From Streptomyces cynarae (lineage in GTDB: Bacteria > Actinomycetota > Actinomycetes > Streptomycetales > Streptomycetaceae): DNA of 64,000 nt. The stretch spans positions 868,001 to 932,000 of the forward strand of contig NZ_CP106793.1 in NCBI RefSeq assembly GCF_025642135.1, given 5' to 3'. The position numbers were made by a program, and so were the translations under genes. The notes under the pieces are model-generated. The model saw nothing but the letters and a program-made list of their open reading frames with translations, searched no databases and was not told where the DNA came from. Below are positions 17,073 through 24,915 of this stretch, piece by piece; within the stretch, counting starts at the first letter, position 1; every line of letters begins with the position of its first letter.

Positions 17073-18077
17073 ATGCGCGCATGGGTGGTGGACCGGCCGG
17101 GGCCCGTCGAACGGGAGCCGCTCACGTTCGTGGAGCGGCCGGCCCCGGTGCCGGGCCCCGGTGAGCTGCTGGTGCACGTGCGGGCGTGCGGTGTGTGCCG
17201 TACGGATCTGCACGTGGCCGAGGGCGACCTGCCGGTGCGGCGGCCGGGGGTGACACCCGGGCACGAGGTGGTGGGCGTGGTGGCCGGGATCGGCGGGGGC
17301 GTGAGCGGGTGGGCGAGCGGCGACCGGGCGGGCGTGGCGTGGCTGCGCCGTACGGACGGCACGTGCCGGTACTGCGTGCGCGGCGCCGAGAACCTCTGCC
17401 CGGCCTCCGAGTACACCGGCTGGGACGCCGACGGCGGCTACGCGGAGTACACGACCGTGCCGGCCGCCTTCGCCTACCGGCTGCCGGAGGCGGTGGACGA
17501 TGTGGCACTGGCGCCCCTGCTGTGCGCCGGCATCATCGGCTACCGGGCGCTGCTGCGGACGTCCCTGCCGCCGGGCGGTCGCCTCGGGCTGTACGGGTTC
17601 GGCGGCAGCGCGCACCTGTGTGCGCAGGTGGCGCTGGCGCAGGGGGCCACGGTGCATGTGCTGACCCGGGACGAGGCCTCGCGGGGGCTCGCGCTCCAGC
17701 TCGGGTGTTCGTCGGCGGGCGGTGCCTACGACGCGCCTCCGGAGCCGCTGGACGGGGCGATCCTGTTCGCACCGGCCGGTGATCTCGTCCCGGTGGCGCT
17801 GCGGGCGCTGGACCGGGGCGGCGTGCTGGCGGTCGCGGGCATCCACCTGAGCGACGTCCCGGCCCTGCGGTACGAGAGCGAGTTGTTCTACGAGAAGGAG
17901 CTGCGCAGCGTCACCTCGAACACGCGCGAGAACGGCCGGGAGTTCCTGGACCTCGCCGCCCGGTACGGCGTACGGGCGACCACGCACCCGTACCCGCTGT
18001 CCGAGGCGCAGCGGGCGCTCGGCGACCTGAAGGCAGGACGCTTCGACGGGGCGGCCGTGCTGGTGAACGACCTCTGA
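17073..18077 (+). CDS. Zinc-dependent alcohol dehydrogenase family protein
   Basis: A 334-residue medium-chain dehydrogenase. Catalytic zinc ligands sit in [12 protein letters not shown] and [10 protein letters not shown]. The structural zinc motif is reduced compared with classic ADH but still has Cys residues in [14 protein letters not shown]. The nucleotide-binding fold shows [17 protein letters not shown]. It resembles the AdhA/Zn-ADH subgroup with the motif [13 protein letters not shown]. It oxidises or reduces an alcohol/aldehyde with NAD(P). ATG 17073 follows a GTG at 17070 that could also be the start. It is divergent from RNase HI and convergent, three bases apart, with the HAD gene. 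Confidence 0.85.
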   Translation: MRAWVVDRPGPVEREPLTFVERPAPVPGPGELLVHVRACGVCRTDLHVAEGDLPVRRPGVTPGHEVVGVVAGIGGGVSGWASGDRAGVAWLRRTDGTCRYCVRGAENLCPASEYTGWDADGGYAEYTTVPAAFAYRLPEAVDDVALAPLLCAGIIGYRALLRTSLPPGGRLGLYGFGGSAHLCAQVALAQGATVHVLTRDEASRGLALQLGCSSAGGAYDAPPEPLDGAILFAPAGDLVPVALRALDRGGVLAVAGIHLSDVPALRYESELFYEKELRSVTSNTRENGREFLDLAARYGVRATTHPYPLSEAQRALGDLKAGRFDGAAVLVNDL

Positions 18078-18080
18078 GTG

Positions 18081-18944
18081 TCAGCCGGTGGGCAGGTGCA
18101 TCAGGCGGGTGATGGTGCGCAGAACGCCGTTCTCGGTGTTGGGGGGCGCGAGGTAGCGGGCGCGGCGGACCACGTCCGGGTGGGCGTTGGTCATGGCGAA
18201 GGACCACTCGGCGGCGTCGAGCATCTCCAGGTCGTTGAGGTAGTCGCCGAACGCCAGCGTCTGCGCGGGTGTGATGCCGAGGTCACGCTGGAGCCTGCGC
18301 AGGGCGGCGCCCTTGTTGGCGGTGCGGTTCATGATGTCGACCCAGTGCTCGCCCGAGACCACGACCTGGTGGGTGGCCGTGAGCGGCTCCAGGGCGGGGG
18401 CGGTGGTGCGCTCGACGGGTCCGAAGTCGAAGAGGGCCACCTTGAGGAACTCGTCCTCCACGGTGGTGAGGTCGTCCACGGGCTTCAGCAGGGCGTAGTA
18501 CCTGCTTGCCTCGGCCATGAAGGCGTCGTCCGTGCGCTCGACGTAGGCGGAGTTCTTCCCGCACAGGACCGCTCCGACGTCCACGCCGTCGGCCGCGAGC
18601 CGCCGTGTGGTCCCGATGACGCGGGCGGCCACCGCGGGGTCGAGGGGGTCGGAGCTGAGCTCCACGCCGTCGCGGACGACGTACGTGCCGTTCTCGGCGA
18701 CGAACACCATGCCGTCGTCCGCGTCGGCGAACTGCCGGGCGAGCGTGGCGTACTGGCGGCCGCTGGCGGGGCTGAACAGCACACCGCGGCGGCGCAGCTC
18801 GGCGAGGAGGGGCCACAGTCCGTCGGGGATGCGTCCGCTGCCGTCGAGGAGCGTGCCGTCCATGTCGGTCACGACGAGCCGGATGTCGACGGGGTCGCTC
18901 GGCAGATCGGGGGCGGTGAGGAGGCACGCGGGCGTGGCGGACAT
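18081..18944 (-). CDS. HAD-superfamily hydrolase (Cof type)
   Basis: A 287-residue Cof-like HAD phosphatase. Motif I is RLVVTDMDGTLLDGSG with the nucleophile Asp and the acid Asp two residues later. Motif II Ser lies in GVLFSPASGRQY, the Lys in NKGAALRRL, and motif IV acids in LAFGDYLNDLEML. Such proteins remove phosphate from sugar phosphates, nucleotides or flavin precursors. I start it at ATG 18944; a longer form from 19025 would add 27 residues without conserved features. Substrate unknown. Confidence 0.88.
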   Translation of the reverse strand: MSATPACLLTAPDLPSDPVDIRLVVTDMDGTLLDGSGRIPDGLWPLLAELRRRGVLFSPASGRQYATLARQFADADDGMVFVAENGTYVVRDGVELSSDPLDPAVAARVIGTTRRLAADGVDVGAVLCGKNSAYVERTDDAFMAEASRYYALLKPVDDLTTVEDEFLKVALFDFGPVERTTAPALEPLTATHQVVVSGEHWVDIMNRTANKGAALRRLQRDLGITPAQTLAFGDYLNDLEMLDAAEWSFAMTNAHPDVVRRARYLAPPNTENGVLRTITRLMHLPTG

Positions 18945-19175
18945 GTCCTGCTTTCTGTGGCAGGCCGAGGGAGGGGGACTCGGCCGGGGGTCGGCTGTCC
19001 TCGGCGCCATTGCCTCGTCAGGCACCCCATGATAGTCGGCGCTCTTCTTCGAGGTGATCGAGGGTGCTCCTGGAGACCGGCAGCCCCGACGCGCCCTCGA
19101 TCGGGATACCGAACGGGCCAGGCTCTAGGCTCGGGCGCGCAGGACGTCCCCCTCACACGGCTTCACACGACCGCC

Positions 19176-19190
19176 GTCTTTCCGGAAGAC
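19176..19190. promoter_or_regulatory. Possible LacI operator before the regulator gene
   Basis: GTCTTTCCGGAAGAC is a near-perfect dyad 49 bases before the LacI start, followed by GCAAAGTTTCGAGAG. The core TTCCGGA recurs in the promoters of the ABC-importer and GH3 genes at 24719-24738 and 24885-24892, so autoregulation plus control of the pathway is plausible. Confidence 0.4.
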
Positions 19191-19238
19191 TTCTGCAAAG
19201 TTTCGAGAGTGCGTCCCGGAGCAACGGAGGTGGGGCAA

Positions 19239-20291
19239 GTGGCAGCGCACGAGGCCGACGCGGAGGAGGCACACGAGGAGCGCGGCAAGGTCACGATCAC
19301 GGAGATCGCCCGGCAGGCGGGGGTCTCGGTGCCCACCGTGTCCCGTGTCGTCAACGGACGCTCCGACGTGGCCCCGGGGACCCGTGCCCGGGTCGAGGAC
19401 CTGCTGCGCCGCCACGGCTACCGCAAGCGCGCCTCGGCGGCCGGCACCCGCGCCGCCCTGCTCGACCTGGTCTTCAACGACCTCGACAGCCCCTGGGCCG
19501 TGGAGATCATCCGGGGGGTCGAGGAGGTGGCCCACGCCGCCGGTGTGGGGACGGTGGTGTCGGCGATCCACGGGCGCTCCGGCGACGCCCGGGAGTGGAT
19601 GCAGAACCTGCGGGCGCGGGCCTCCGACGGGGTCATCCTCGTCACCTCGGTGCTCGAGCCGGTCCTGCACGAGGAGCTGCGCATCCTGGGCGTGCCGATC
19701 GTGGTCGTCGACCCGGCCGGCTCCCCCGCCCTGGACGCGCCCACCATCGGCGCGGCCAACTGGTCGGGCGGCATGGCGGCCACCGAGCATCTGCTGAGCC
19801 TCGGGCACCGCCGTATCGGCCTGGTCGCGGGCCCGCCCCGGCTGCTGTGCTCGCGGGCCCGGCTGGACGGCTACCGGGCGGCACTGGAGGGCGCCGGGAT
19901 CGCCGTGGACGAGTCCCTCATCGTGCCCGGCGACTTCTACCACGAGTCCGGCTTCACCGGCTGCAACACCCTCCTGGACCTGCCGGAGCCGCCGACCGCG
20001 ATCTTCGCGGCGAGCGACCAGATGGCGCTGGGCGCGATCGAGGCGCTGCGGCGGCGCGGGCTGCGGGTGCCGGAGGACATGAGCGTGGTGGGTTTCGACG
20101 ACCTTCCGGAAGTCCGCTGGTCGGCTCCGCCGCTGACCACCGTGCGCCAGCCGCTGGCGGAGATGGGCAAGCTCGCCGTGCGTACGGTGCTGCGGCTGGC
20201 CCGCGACGAGCAGCCGGACTCACCGCGCGTGGAGCTGGGCACGGAGCTGGTGGTGCGGGCCAGCACGGCGCCGCCGCGGAAGACGGGCTGA
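19239..20291 (+). CDS. LacI family repressor of the xylan locus
   Basis: A 350-residue LacI/GalR regulator. The N-terminal HTH and hinge (VTITEIARQAGVSVPTVSRV then VNGRSDVAPGTRARV) is followed by the sugar-binding core with FAASDQMALGAIEAL and VVGFDDLPEV. A strong GGAGGTG lies six bases before GTG 19239. It resembles BxlR/CebR-type repressors that sense di- or oligosaccharides and control adjacent ABC and glycosidase genes. Its position next to a GH10 xylanase and a xylo-oligosaccharide-type ABC importer makes it the probable local regulator. Confidence 0.9.
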   Translation: MAAHEADAEEAHEERGKVTITEIARQAGVSVPTVSRVVNGRSDVAPGTRARVEDLLRRHGYRKRASAAGTRAALLDLVFNDLDSPWAVEIIRGVEEVAHAAGVGTVVSAIHGRSGDAREWMQNLRARASDGVILVTSVLEPVLHEELRILGVPIVVVDPAGSPALDAPTIGAANWSGGMAATEHLLSLGHRRIGLVAGPPRLLCSRARLDGYRAALEGAGIAVDESLIVPGDFYHESGFTGCNTLLDLPEPPTAIFAASDQMALGAIEALRRRGLRVPEDMSVVGFDDLPEVRWSAPPLTTVRQPLAEMGKLAVRTVLRLARDEQPDSPRVELGTELVVRASTAPPRKTG

Positions 20292-20295
20292 CACG

Positions 20296-20329
20296 CGTGG
20301 CCCGGCGGTGCGGACACCGCCGGGCCACG
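20296..20329. terminator. Strong bidirectional hairpin terminator
   Basis: A perfect 15-base inverted repeat (first arm CGTGGCCCGGCGGTG) with a 4-base loop CGGA sits between the converging LacI and xylanase genes. It can terminate both. Confidence 0.75.
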
Positions 20330-20342
20330 ACGCGGAACGCTC

Positions 20343-21407
20343 TTACTTGCCTCCCAGCGCCTCCCGCAGCGCGAAGTACGCCGGTTTGGGCCGCAGTTGC
20401 TCGTCCCACGGCAGGGCGGCGCCCTCGCCTGGGAAGACCGCCGGGATCCACGAGTACTTGTCGGTGTAGTCCCACACCGTGACGCCCACGCAGCGCCGCA
20501 CCGCGAGGCACGCCTTGGTCAGGTCGCGGTACCAGGTCGCCTGCTGGGCCAGCTTCTCGTCGGTGGCGGGCAGTTGCATACGGACGTCGACCTCGGTGAG
20601 TGCGGTGTCGAGACCGAGCCGCGAGAAGCGGCGGAGGTTGTCCTCCAGCGTGGACGGATAGCCGTACTGCAGGGCGAGATGCGCCTGGAAGCCGATGCCG
20701 TCGAGCGGGACGCCCTGCGCCTCGAGGTCCTGGGCGAGTCGGTAGTAGGCGTCGCTCTTCGGGCCGGTGCCCTCGATGTTGTAGTCGTTGAGGTACAGCT
20801 TGGCGTGCGGGTCGGCCTGGTGGGCCCAGCGCAGCGCGTCGGCGATGTAGCCGGGGCCGAGCGTCTTGTACCAGATGGTCTCGCGGTAGGTGCCGTCCTC
20901 GTTGAACGCCTCGTTGACGACGTCCCAGGAGTAGACCTTGCCTCGGTAGTGCCGTACCTCGGTGGTGATGTGCTTCTTCAGCACGGCGCGCAGCTCGTCG
21001 GGCGTCCAGTCGCGCGAGGTGAGCCAGTTCGGCAACTGGCTGTGCCAGACCAGGGTGTGGGCGCGGACGCGCTGGTGGTTCTTCCGGGCGAGGTTCACGA
21101 TCTCGTCGCCGTTGGTCCAGTCGAAGACGCCCTGCTCCGGCTCGGTGGCGTACCACTTCATGCCGTTGCCGGGGGTGATCATGTCGAACTGGCTGCCGAG
21201 GAGCGCGGTGTAGGCGCCGTCGGTCAGTTCGGGGTTGTCCGTCGCGCTGCCGAAGTAGCGGCCGTGCCGCTGGGCGAGTTCGGCCAGGGTCGGCGGCTTC
21301 TCCTTCGCCTGGGCCGCCGGTCCGGTGGCGAGGCCGGCGCCCATGAGGAGCGCGGCGAGAGCGCCGGCCAGTCCGAGCCGGGTACGGGACGGGGTGGTGG
21401 TGCGCAT
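20343..21407 (-). CDS. Secreted GH10 endo-1,4-beta-xylanase
   Basis: A 354-residue glycoside hydrolase family 10 enzyme that cuts the xylan backbone outside the cell. A Sec-type signal peptide covers residues 1-34 (basic TRTR, hydrophobic LGLAGALAALLMG, cleavage near AQA). Acid/base Glu166 lies in SWDVVNEAFNED and the nucleophile Glu272 in ALTEVDVRM. The VRAHTLVWHSQLPNWL and LYLNDYNIEG motifs are also intact. There is no carbohydrate-binding module. ATG 21407 has GAGGAG seven bases upstream. It follows the ABC permease genes on the same strand by 58 bases and may be partly co-transcribed with them. Confidence 0.95.
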   Translation of the reverse strand: MRTTTPSRTRLGLAGALAALLMGAGLATGPAAQAKEKPPTLAELAQRHGRYFGSATDNPELTDGAYTALLGSQFDMITPGNGMKWYATEPEQGVFDWTNGDEIVNLARKNHQRVRAHTLVWHSQLPNWLTSRDWTPDELRAVLKKHITTEVRHYRGKVYSWDVVNEAFNEDGTYRETIWYKTLGPGYIADALRWAHQADPHAKLYLNDYNIEGTGPKSDAYYRLAQDLEAQGVPLDGIGFQAHLALQYGYPSTLEDNLRRFSRLGLDTALTEVDVRMQLPATDEKLAQQATWYRDLTKACLAVRRCVGVTVWDYTDKYSWIPAVFPGEGAALPWDEQLRPKPAYFALREALGGK

Positions 21408-21465
21408 GGTGCGACTCCTCACAGTCAGGTGTGTGCTTGAGCCGTACGTTCGCGGGACGGGTGCG

Positions 21466-22338
21466 TCACCCCTTGGTGGCGCCCGTGGTGAGGCCGCCGA
21501 CGAGCTGGCGTTCGGCGACCGCGTAGAAGGCGAGGGCGGGGACCATGGCCAGGACGAGGTACGCGAAGACGCGCGCGGTGTCCGAGGCGTACTGGCCCTG
21601 GAACTGCTGGACGCCGACGGGGATCGTCCACCACTTGGGCTCGTTGAAGACGAGCAGCGGCAGCAGGAAGTTGTTCCAGCTGCCGACCACGGCCAGGACG
21701 GAGACGGTGCCGAGCGCGGGCCGCGCCATCGGCAGCAGCACCCGCCAGAAGAACCCGAACGGGCCGCAGCCGTCGAGGGTGGCCGCCTCCTCCAGTTCGC
21801 CGGGGATCTGCCGGAAGAAGCCGCGCAGGATGACGATCGTCACCGGCAGTCCGAAGGCCGCCTGCGGGAGGATCACGCCGAGCGGGTTGTCCAGCAGGTC
21901 CATCGAGCGCAGCAGCAGGAACAGGGGCAGGACCGCCACCGCGAAGGGGAACATCAGCCCCACCGTGAACAGCGTGAACAGCACCTCGCGACCGCGGAAG
22001 GCGAACCGCGCGAAGGAGAAGGCGGCGAGCGCGGAGACCGCGACGACGAGGACGGTCGTGGCCACCGCGATGAACGTGCTGCTGCCGACCATCCTCCAGA
22101 ACGAGCCCGAGCCGAGGATGCCGGTGTAGTTGGACGTCACCCACGGGTCGGGCAGCCCGATCGGGTTGCGGGAGAGCTGGTCGGTGGACTTGAAGCCGGA
22201 CAGCAGGGCGTACAGCACGGGCACGGCCATCACCGCGCCCACGACGACCAGCACGGCGTGCACCGGCAGGGTGCGCGTCCGGGTGGCGCCCTTGTGCGGC
22301 CGCCCGGTGGTGGGACGGCCGGTCCTGGTGAGCGTCAT
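21466..22338 (-). CDS. Carbohydrate ABC permease, MalG type
   Basis: A 290-residue inner-membrane permease of the CUT1 sugar transporter family. Six hydrophobic segments are visible and the ATPase-contact loop (EAA motif) is EEAATLDGCGPFGFFWRVLL. Its start overlaps the stop of the preceding permease gene by four bases, so translation is coupled. It pairs with the MalF-like permease and the binding protein encoded upstream. No ATPase gene is nearby, as is usual for Streptomyces sugar importers that share MsiK. Confidence 0.92.
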   Translation of the reverse strand: MTLTRTGRPTTGRPHKGATRTRTLPVHAVLVVVGAVMAVPVLYALLSGFKSTDQLSRNPIGLPDPWVTSNYTGILGSGSFWRMVGSSTFIAVATTVLVVAVSALAAFSFARFAFRGREVLFTLFTVGLMFPFAVAVLPLFLLLRSMDLLDNPLGVILPQAAFGLPVTIVILRGFFRQIPGELEEAATLDGCGPFGFFWRVLLPMARPALGTVSVLAVVGSWNNFLLPLLVFNEPKWWTIPVGVQQFQGQYASDTARVFAYLVLAMVPALAFYAVAERQLVGGLTTGATKG

Positions 22339-23333
22339 GCGCCGCCTCCTCGCATCGTGGTGGTGGCTCCTTCCAGGTCGCGGCGCAGGACGAACCGCTG
22401 GTAGGCGAGGGCGAAGACGAGGCTGATGCCGAACATGACCACGCTGATCGCGCTCGCGTACCCGACCTGGTAGCGCTTGAAGCCGTACTGGAACATGGTC
22501 ACGGCCATCGTCTCCGAGTGGTGGTCAGGGCCGCCCGTGGTGACCACCCACACCAGGTCGAAGAGCTGGATGGAGCCGATGACCGACAGGAACGCGCTGA
22601 TGCGCAGGGTCGGGGCCAGCAGCGGCAGAGTCACGCTGCGGAAGCGCTGCCAGGGCCCGGCGCCGTCGATGAGCGCCGCCTCGGTCAGCTCGGCCGGGAT
22701 GGACTGCAGTCCGGCCAGGTACAGCATCATGTGGAAACCGAAGTACTTCCACATCATGACGAGGAACAGGGTCGCCATGACGGTGGAGGGGTCGGAGAAC
22801 CACTTCCCGCCGAGACTGCCGAGGCCGATGTCGCTCAACAGGTGGTCGGCGAGGCCGTCGTCCGGGGCGAAGAGCATGCTGAACAGCACGCCGGTGATGG
22901 CCTCGGACAGCACGTAGGGGGCGAAGAACAGCATCCGGTACACGGCCCGGCCGCGCAGCCGCTGGTTGAGCAGGACGGCCATGGCGAGCGCGAAGGGCAG
23001 CTGCAGCGCGAGCGACAGGACGACGAGCACCAGGCAGCGCCACAGGTCGCCGAGGAACACCGGGTCCTGGAAGAGCCGCGTGAAGTTGTCGACGCCCGTG
23101 TAGTCCGAGGGCATGCCGAAGCCGCCCCAGCGGAAGAACGCCGCGTACACGGCGAACAGCAGCGGCAACAGGACCAGCACCCCGAACAGCACCAGGGCGG
23201 GGAGCTGGAAGGAGACCGCGGTGAGCCAGTGCAGCGCGCGCCGCCGGGCCCGCCCGCGGGCCACGGTGGCCGGCGGGGGCGGGACGACGACACCGGGGCC
23301 GGACCGCTTGTCCGGGAGGAAGGTGGAGGTCAT
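22335..23333 (-). CDS. Carbohydrate ABC permease, MalF type
   Basis: A 332-residue membrane permease of the CUT1 family. The N-terminal 35 residues are cytosolic and basic/proline-rich, then six transmembrane helices follow. The EAA loop is TEAALIDGAGPWQRFRSVTL. It lies six bases after the binding-protein gene and overlaps the next permease, so all three form one operon. Similar gene sets import xylobiose (BxlEFG) or cellobiose (CebEFG). The adjacent GH10 and GH3 genes favour xylo-oligosaccharides. Confidence 0.92.
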   Translation of the reverse strand: MTSTFLPDKRSGPGVVVPPPPATVARGRARRRALHWLTAVSFQLPALVLFGVLVLLPLLFAVYAAFFRWGGFGMPSDYTGVDNFTRLFQDPVFLGDLWRCLVLVVLSLALQLPFALAMAVLLNQRLRGRAVYRMLFFAPYVLSEAITGVLFSMLFAPDDGLADHLLSDIGLGSLGGKWFSDPSTVMATLFLVMMWKYFGFHMMLYLAGLQSIPAELTEAALIDGAGPWQRFRSVTLPLLAPTLRISAFLSVIGSIQLFDLVWVVTTGGPDHHSETMAVTMFQYGFKRYQVGYASAISVVMFGISLVFALAYQRFVLRRDLEGATTTMRGGGA

Positions 23334-23339
23334 CGCCGG

Positions 23340-24635
23340 CTACTGCTCTTCCTTCGCGGTCTTGGTGATCGACTGCGTGACCTGCTCGGGCGACTTGGAG
23401 CCGGCGATGAGGGCCGCGACGCTGTCGTTGACCTCCTGGCCGACGGCGGGCGCGTACGCCTGGTCCAGGTAGAGCTGGAAGCCGGTGGCGGTCTTCAACT
23501 GCTCGTTCACCGCCTTCAGGTTGGGGTCGGTCAGGGCGTCCGCGGCCGCGTTGACGACCGGGATGACTCCGGTCTTGGTGACCAGGGTGCGGTCGTTGGC
23601 GGCGGAGGCGAAGAACTTCAGGAAGTCGATCGCGGTCTGCGGAGCGCCCTTGCGGACGGCATGGCCGCCGCCTCCGCCGAACACCTCGGTGAGGGAGCCC
23701 TTGCCGCCCTCGACTGCGGGGAAGGGGAAGAAGCCGAGATCCTTGCCGATGCCCTTGCCTTCGCTCTTCTGCGTCTGGGGCGCCCACTGGCCCATCAGCT
23801 CCATGGCCGCTTTGCCGTTGCCGACGGCCGCTGCCTGGCCGGTGGGGGTGGAGTAGGCGGCACCGAGGAAGCCCGTTTGGAACGGCTGGAGTTGGACGAG
23901 GTCCTTGAGGTGCTGCCCGGCCTGTACGAACCCGGCTCCGGTGAAGTCCTTACTGTCACTTGCCTTCTGGAGTGCGTCGATGCCGGCGGTGCGCATCGCC
24001 AGGTAGGCCCAGTAGTACATGCCGGGCCACTTCTCCTTGCCCGCCAGGGCGATGGGTGTGACGCCGGCGGACTTCAGCTTGCGCACGGCGTCGAGGAAGG
24101 CGCTCCAGGTGGTCGGGGGTGCGCTGATGCCGGCCCGCTCGAAGAGCGCCTTGTTGTACCAGAAGCCGATCATTCCCATGTCGAACGGGATGCCGTAGAC
24201 CTTGTCGTCCAGCAGGTACGGCTGCCGCGCGACCGACAGCAGCGAGTTGCTCCAGGACTTGGTGCTGTCGGTGAGGTCCTCGACGAGCCCCGCGTCGACC
24301 TGCTGCTTGAGGACGCCGCCGCCCCAGGTGTGGAAGATGTCCGGCAGCTTCCCCGAAGCGGTCAGCGCGGTCATCTTCGACTTGTACGCCTCGTTCTCCA
24401 GCGCGACGATCTTGATCTTCACCTTGGGGTTCTGCGCCTCGAACTGCCGGGCGAGGGAGGCCCAGACGCCCTTCGCGGGCTCCGTGGTGGTGATGTTCCA
24501 CCACTCGATCGTGGTCGTCCCCGACGACCCTCCGTCCGAGCCGCCGCCTCCGCAGGCGCTCAGTGCCGTCATTCCTAGACCGGCGGCGGAGGCGGCCAGG
24601 AAGCCGCGGCGGGACAGAGCCGGGTCGCCCATCAT
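23340..24635 (-). CDS. Sugar-binding lipoprotein of the ABC importer (BxlE-like)
   Basis: A 431-residue extracellular binding protein. The signal combines a twin-arginine-like ALSRRGFLAASAAG and a lipobox MTALSACG. The mature protein is a family 1 solute-binding fold (TTTIEWWNITTTEP, DIFHTWGGGVLKQQVDAG, VYGIPFDMGMIGFWYNKALF). These match xylobiose/cellobiose-type binding proteins of Streptomyces. AAGGAG precedes two adjacent ATG codons at 24635 and 24632; spacing slightly favours the second. It is the first gene of the importer operon and is divergent from the GH3 gene, so both share the 24636-24915 control region. Confidence 0.9.
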   Translation of the reverse strand: MMGDPALSRRGFLAASAAGLGMTALSACGGGGSDGGSSGTTTIEWWNITTTEPAKGVWASLARQFEAQNPKVKIKIVALENEAYKSKMTALTASGKLPDIFHTWGGGVLKQQVDAGLVEDLTDSTKSWSNSLLSVARQPYLLDDKVYGIPFDMGMIGFWYNKALFERAGISAPPTTWSAFLDAVRKLKSAGVTPIALAGKEKWPGMYYWAYLAMRTAGIDALQKASDSKDFTGAGFVQAGQHLKDLVQLQPFQTGFLGAAYSTPTGQAAAVGNGKAAMELMGQWAPQTQKSEGKGIGKDLGFFPFPAVEGGKGSLTEVFGGGGGHAVRKGAPQTAIDFLKFFASAANDRTLVTKTGVIPVVNAAADALTDPNLKAVNEQLKTATGFQLYLDQAYAPAVGQEVNDSVAALIAGSKSPEQVTQSITKTAKEEQ

Positions 24636-24718
24636 GAGCTCCTTGGGGTACGGGACGGAACGTCCACATCCGTCCGATGAGGTGATCACAACAGCCAGGA
24701 CTGAAAAGTTTCCGAAAC

Positions 24719-24738
24719 GATCCGGAAATGGGACTGCT
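24719..24738. promoter_or_regulatory. Possible LacI operator before the importer operon
   Basis: TTTCCG-N8-CGGAAA is a perfect dyad about 85 bases upstream of the importer start, and it overlaps the smaller palindrome GTTTCCGAAAC at 24718-24728. The core resembles the sequence before the LacI gene, so binding by that repressor is plausible but unproven. Confidence 0.45.
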
Positions 24739-24860
24739 GCCGCACCCTAGAGACAGCCCACGAAACGTGGCAACCCCCTGTGCGCCGCGAATTCTCACCC
24801 AACCTGGAACGCTCCCAGAGGCGTTGACAGCCCCGGAACCGCCCCGTAACTTCCGAGCAC

Positions 24861-24892
24861 ATCCGTCCGAGAATTTCTGACGGATTCCGGAA
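24861..24892. promoter_or_regulatory. Dyad in the GH3 gene leader
   Basis: ATCCGTC-N11-GACGGAT (24861-24885) is a perfect dyad directly followed by TTCCGGAA (24885-24892). The 13-mer CACATCCGTCCGA that begins here (24858) occurs again at 24665, in the leader of the divergent importer operon, which hints at a shared regulator site for both directions. Confidence 0.4.
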
Positions 24893-24915
24893 ACCCCCTG
24901 GGATCAAGGAGTTCC

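Noticed and set aside
16932..17987. N-terminal extension of the RNase HI frame
   Set aside because: It runs antisense to the alcohol dehydrogenase; the true protein begins at the conserved [11 protein letters not shown] segment.
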